A DNA stretch of 34,751 bases. Source: an uncultured Clostridium sp. (GTDB lineage: Bacteria; Bacillota; Clostridia; TANB77; CAG-508). The stretch is taken from positions 1 to 34,751 of the forward strand of contig CAOJXR010000010.1 of assembly GCA_948465565.1 (NCBI GenBank), in the 5' to 3' direction. Positions within the stretch are counted from its first letter, which is position 1, and each line of letters opens with the position of its first letter. Below, one piece after another: positions 32,628-34,751 of the stretch. The position numbers and the translations under genes were made by a program. Below the pieces are notes generated by a model. That model saw only the letters and a list, made by a program, of their open reading frames with translations. It had not been told where the DNA came from and did not search any database.

Positions 32628-32825
32628 ATGCCAGATTTTGTAATAAAAAGCAGAAAAAAGAGAGAATTTGAGCAATTTACATGTAGAATAGAAATAGAAT
32701 TATTGGACAAAATTAGAAACATTGTGGTAACAAACAATTTGCCATCTGTAAACGAATTTATAAATGATTGTTTACGATTTTCTATCGAAAATTTAAAAAT
32801 AATGGAAGATGTTGACGAAGAATGA
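32628..32825 (+). CDS. Small ribbon-helix-helix-like DNA-binding protein
   Basis: A 65-residue protein. FTCRIEIELLDKIRNIVVTN, then LPSVNEFINDCLRFSIENL looks like a ribbon-helix-helix fold (one strand then two helices, with the NEFINDCL helix). Such proteins are autoregulators, antitoxins or mobilisation regulators. No toxin partner follows. ATG 32628 is preceded by GAGGTGAAGGA; the in-frame GTG 32619 is inside that SD. After its TGA the same frame stays open for another 34 codons, see findings. Confidence 0.65.
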   Translation: MPDFVIKSRKKREFEQFTCRIEIELLDKIRNIVVTNNLPSVNEFINDCLRFSIENLKIMEDVDEE

Positions 32826-32995
32826 ATACAACACAGGTGGTTTAGATACTACCAACCAGCAATGGACGATTTAGAAATACAACTTAATCAAATTCCAAGT
32901 AACATCAAAAAGAAGCGAAGTTCACTTTAAGTTCACAAAAATAATATATATTGCAAAAAAACAATATATGTTATAAAATGCAAAAGGGGCAAAAA

Positions 32996-33673
32996 GTGAA
33001 AAAAGAAACAGTAGATTATATAGTAAAATTAATTTGGTATTTCATTATTTTCAGTATAATAGGAATAATAGTAGAAACATTATTTTGCTATCTAACAACA
33101 GGCATATGGGAATGTAGACAAGGATTTGTATACGGACCATTCTGCCCAATTTATGGCTTAGGCGCTGTACTAATAATCGTAGGACTAGACAGATTTAAAG
33201 AATCAAAGCTAAAAATATTTATCTATGGAATGATAGCAGGGGCAGCAGTAGAATACTTAGTAAGTTTTATTCTTGAAACCATATATGGAGCAAAATTTTG
33301 GGACTATAGTTATTTACCATATAACCTAAGTGGAAGAATATGCATAAGGTATAGTTCATATTGGGGATTTCTTTCATTAGCAATGATATACTTAGTAAAA
33401 CCACTAATAGACAAACTTATAGCAAAAATTCCTAAAAAAGAAACATTAGCAAAAATATTATTAGTTTTTCTAATAATAGATGCAGTCTTAACAGTAGTTG
33501 CAATAAGTTTATATCAAAATAGAGCAAGAAAAATATACAATAATGAAGAACTCATCGAACCAGAAATTACGCAGAAAATATTTTCAAATGACTTTATGCA
33601 ACGAACCTTTCCAAACATCAGATTAAAAACCGACGACGGAAATGTAGTATTTATAAAAGAAATAATAAAATAG
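32996..33673 (+). CDS. CmpB-family (putative ABC-transporter type IV) membrane protein
   Basis: A 225-residue membrane protein with about five hydrophobic segments. FSIIGIIVETLFCYLTTG, QGFVYGPFCPIYGLGAVLII and the SYWGFLSLAMIY stretch match PF06541, a family named as transporter-like but without proven function. GTG 32996 is chosen since AAAGGGG lies 7 bases before it and the following MKKETVDYIVKLIW leads directly into the first helix. The in-frame TTG 32951 and ATG 32978 lack an SD. The C-terminus is a soluble tail of about 50 residues. Monocistronic with a strong terminator. Confidence 0.8.
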   Translation: MKKETVDYIVKLIWYFIIFSIIGIIVETLFCYLTTGIWECRQGFVYGPFCPIYGLGAVLIIVGLDRFKESKLKIFIYGMIAGAAVEYLVSFILETIYGAKFWDYSYLPYNLSGRICIRYSSYWGFLSLAMIYLVKPLIDKLIAKIPKKETLAKILLVFLIIDAVLTVVAISLYQNRARKIYNNEELIEPEITQKIFSNDFMQRTFPNIRLKTDDGNVVFIKEIIK

Positions 33674-33676
33674 TTA

Positions 33677-33706
33677 AACTCGAGATTTTTATCTCGAGTT
33701 TTTTGT
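33677..33706 (+). terminator. Terminator of the CmpB-family gene
   Basis: AACTCGAGAT (33677-33686), loop TTTT, ATCTCGAGTT (33691-33700), then TTTT. Confidence 0.9.
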
Positions 33707-33787
33707 CTGGTATTTAATTCAAAAGAAGAATAAAATCATTAGTACAATAAAATACTAATATAATATTAGTAAATAATGCGAAAATCA

Positions 33788-33816
33788 TTACAAATACCAT
33801 ATTTTTGTGTTATACT
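33788..33816 (+). promoter_or_regulatory. Promoter of the candidate small RNA
   Basis: TTACAA (33788-33793), 17-base spacer, TATACT (33811-33816). Start expected near 33823. Confidence 0.5.
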
Positions 33817-33822
33817 AATTTT

Positions 33823-33912
33823 ACAAAAATGGAGGACATGACCTATAGTGTCGGTAAATAGGGCAAGCTAAAAAATGTATATTGGGGCTTTCTTTTAAAG
33901 AAAGCCTCTTTT
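33823..33912 (+). ncRNA. Candidate structured RNA: H-type pseudoknot plus terminator
   Basis: GACA (33835-33838) pairs with TGTC (33849-33852). The loop sequence CCTAT (33842-33846) pairs with ATAGG (33858-33862) downstream, giving a compact pseudoknot with a short A-rich connector. A terminator (GGCTTTCTTT/AAAGAAAGCC, 33886-33906, then T5) ends the transcript. No intact gene follows, so it is either an independent small RNA or a riboswitch whose gene has been lost. The topology recalls preQ1-I, but I could not match its consensus. Confidence 0.5.
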
Positions 33913-34564
33913 TATGTTATTTGGAGAAATATTCCTACAACAGAAAAATATATTGAAGAAAAATATCAAGTTAAAAACAATAATGTAACTATTTCAGTAC
34001 TCTTACAAAAAGAAATTATTGAAAAGCCGAAAGTATACTAAGATTTAAAACCAAAGGGATTCTCTAATTTAATAGACTTTAAGAATGAATTATTGGACAA
34101 TAATTCATAATATTTGAAGAAATTTTACCTAAAAAGAAACTATCAATTAGAATTGACAACTTCGAAATAATACAATTTAACTTGCTATTCTGACAACATA
34201 TCAAAAACAAATAGATAAATAACTCAAATAAATCAAGAATAAAAGAAACAATAGATAATCATAAGGAAAAGTAAGGAAAACAAGATAAAATAACAAAAAA
34301 GTACATTGAAAATTAGAAAAAACGCACAAAACCGCATATATGCTCGAAAAAACATTATTTATGTAAATAAAAAGATAAGAACTTTTTCAAAAATGAAAAT
34401 ATATGTCTACAAATGGCTTAAAATAAAGATTTTAGACCAAATAATCATTCAAAGCTTTACTCCGGGCTCCTTGACGAGCCCGGTACAACCTTTTAAAATC
34501 GGAAGTGATAGATTAAATAATACTGACTAAATAAGGATAATAGTTAGTAGAAAGGGAAAAGTAT
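33913..34564. other. Gene-free stretch with a decayed reading frame and a GC hairpin
   Basis: From about 33933 a frame reads PTTEKYIEEKYQVKNNNVTI, then SVLLQKEIIEKPKVY, a TAA, and LKPKGFSNLIDFKNELLDNN before a stop at 34110. It looks like a broken small gene, possibly one I cannot name. At 34462-34483 CCGGGCTC/GAGCCCGG forms an all-GC 8-bp stem without a T-run. The rest is AT-rich with no supported gene. Confidence 0.4.
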
Positions 34565-34751
34565 ATGAACAGAGATAAACAGAAGAAGATTAGTGTAAAA
34601 AAAGTTATACTATGTGTAGTTATAGCGATGGTTGTTGCTATAACTGGTCTTGTGATGTATTCAGAGAATGTACATAAGAGAGGATTTATCGAGAACATAA
34701 AGCAAACGATAGAAGAAATGATAAATCCGTTGGCTACAGAAACAAGTGATG
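34565..34751 (+). CDS. N-terminal part of an exported or membrane-anchored protein (runs off the window)
   Basis: ATG 34565 follows AGAAAGGGAAAAG. The first 62 codons read MNRDKQKKISVKKVILCVVI, then AMVVAITGLVMYSENVHKRG and FIENIKQTIEEMINPLA. A basic N-terminus and one hydrophobic helix (about 14-33) indicate a signal anchor. The frame is open to the end of the window, so the functional domain is out of view and no family can be named. Codon use here includes G- and T-ending codons (gtg, gtt, atg). Confidence 0.7.
   Translation, partial: MNRDKQKKISVKKVILCVVIAMVVAITGLVMYSENVHKRGFIENIKQTIEEMINPLATETSD

Noticed and set aside
34513..34698. Minus-strand open frame at the right edge
   Set aside because: It is antisense to a plus-strand frame with a good SD and signal-anchor.
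1..34751. CRISPR array, rRNA genes, group II intron or replication origin
   Set aside because: No regularly spaced repeats, rRNA sequence, intron features or DnaA-box clusters were seen.

Overview
The window is very AT-rich DNA. SD-led genes, textbook sigma-A promoters (TTGaca-17-TATAAT), rho-independent terminators, ldh, alr, a class A PBP, a DUF6514 protein and a four-electron-type NRPS point to an uncultured low-GC anaerobic Firmicute, most likely a gut-type Clostridium relative. That assignment is inference. The standard code is used (TGA acts as a stop). Arg is written almost entirely as AGA, with some CGT and CGA.

Layout. 0.1-2.3 kb: tex. 2.4-12 kb, minus strand: a 4.3-kb one-module NRPS (C-A-T-reductase), a sensor kinase, a receiver/HD-GYP protein, then a metallophosphoesterase and a UDP-sugar pyrophosphorylase. 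A terminator splits this run into two transcription units. 12.2-14.2 kb: an HtrA protease, a GC-rich three-helix membrane microprotein of foreign look, and a DUF6514 protein. 14.2-14.8 kb: tRNA-Arg(TCT), tRNA-Arg(ACG) and tRNA-Pro(TGG), each with its own promoter and terminator. About 14.8-23.9 kb: an accessory island beside the tRNA-Pro gene, with a Spo0A-like remnant, a broken IS110 element with a bridge-RNA-like upstream region, an ECF sigma/anti-sigma pair, a tyrosine recombinase, a RhuM-Fic fusion, a MerR/DUF3781/GyrI group, a hydrolase remnant, a zinc ribbon and an XRE membrane regulator. 24.0-29 kb: a broken Cna_B/MucBP surface protein, a class A PBP and alanine racemase. 29-32.4 kb: a pyruvyl-transferase/FrhB-like pair behind a structured leader, convergent with L-lactate dehydrogenase. 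32.6-34.75 kb: a ribbon-helix-helix protein, a CmpB-family membrane protein, a small pseudoknot-like RNA and the start of an exported protein.

The strand skew is informative. Core plus-strand genes (tex, htrA, the surface protein, the 29-31 kb pair) prefer codons ending in A/C, and core minus-strand genes prefer T-ending codons. The island's plus-strand genes use T-ending codons, so they break the local rule and look recently acquired.

The most interesting observations are these. (1) The UDP-sugar pyrophosphorylase gene needs two +1 shifts. Both fall exactly on an in-frame CGG codon, and skipping the C restores a conserved Gly and family spacing each time. By eye, CGG is otherwise absent from core reading frames, and the only CGN-reading tRNA seen here (ACG) should not read CGG. 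(2) The NRPS has a glycine-type A-domain code and a reductase terminus, which predicts an N-acyl-glycinal or N-acylethanolamine-like product. (3) The IS110 element carries two stem-loops in the expected bridge-RNA position. (4) Two candidate structured RNAs lie at 29.1 and 33.8 kb.
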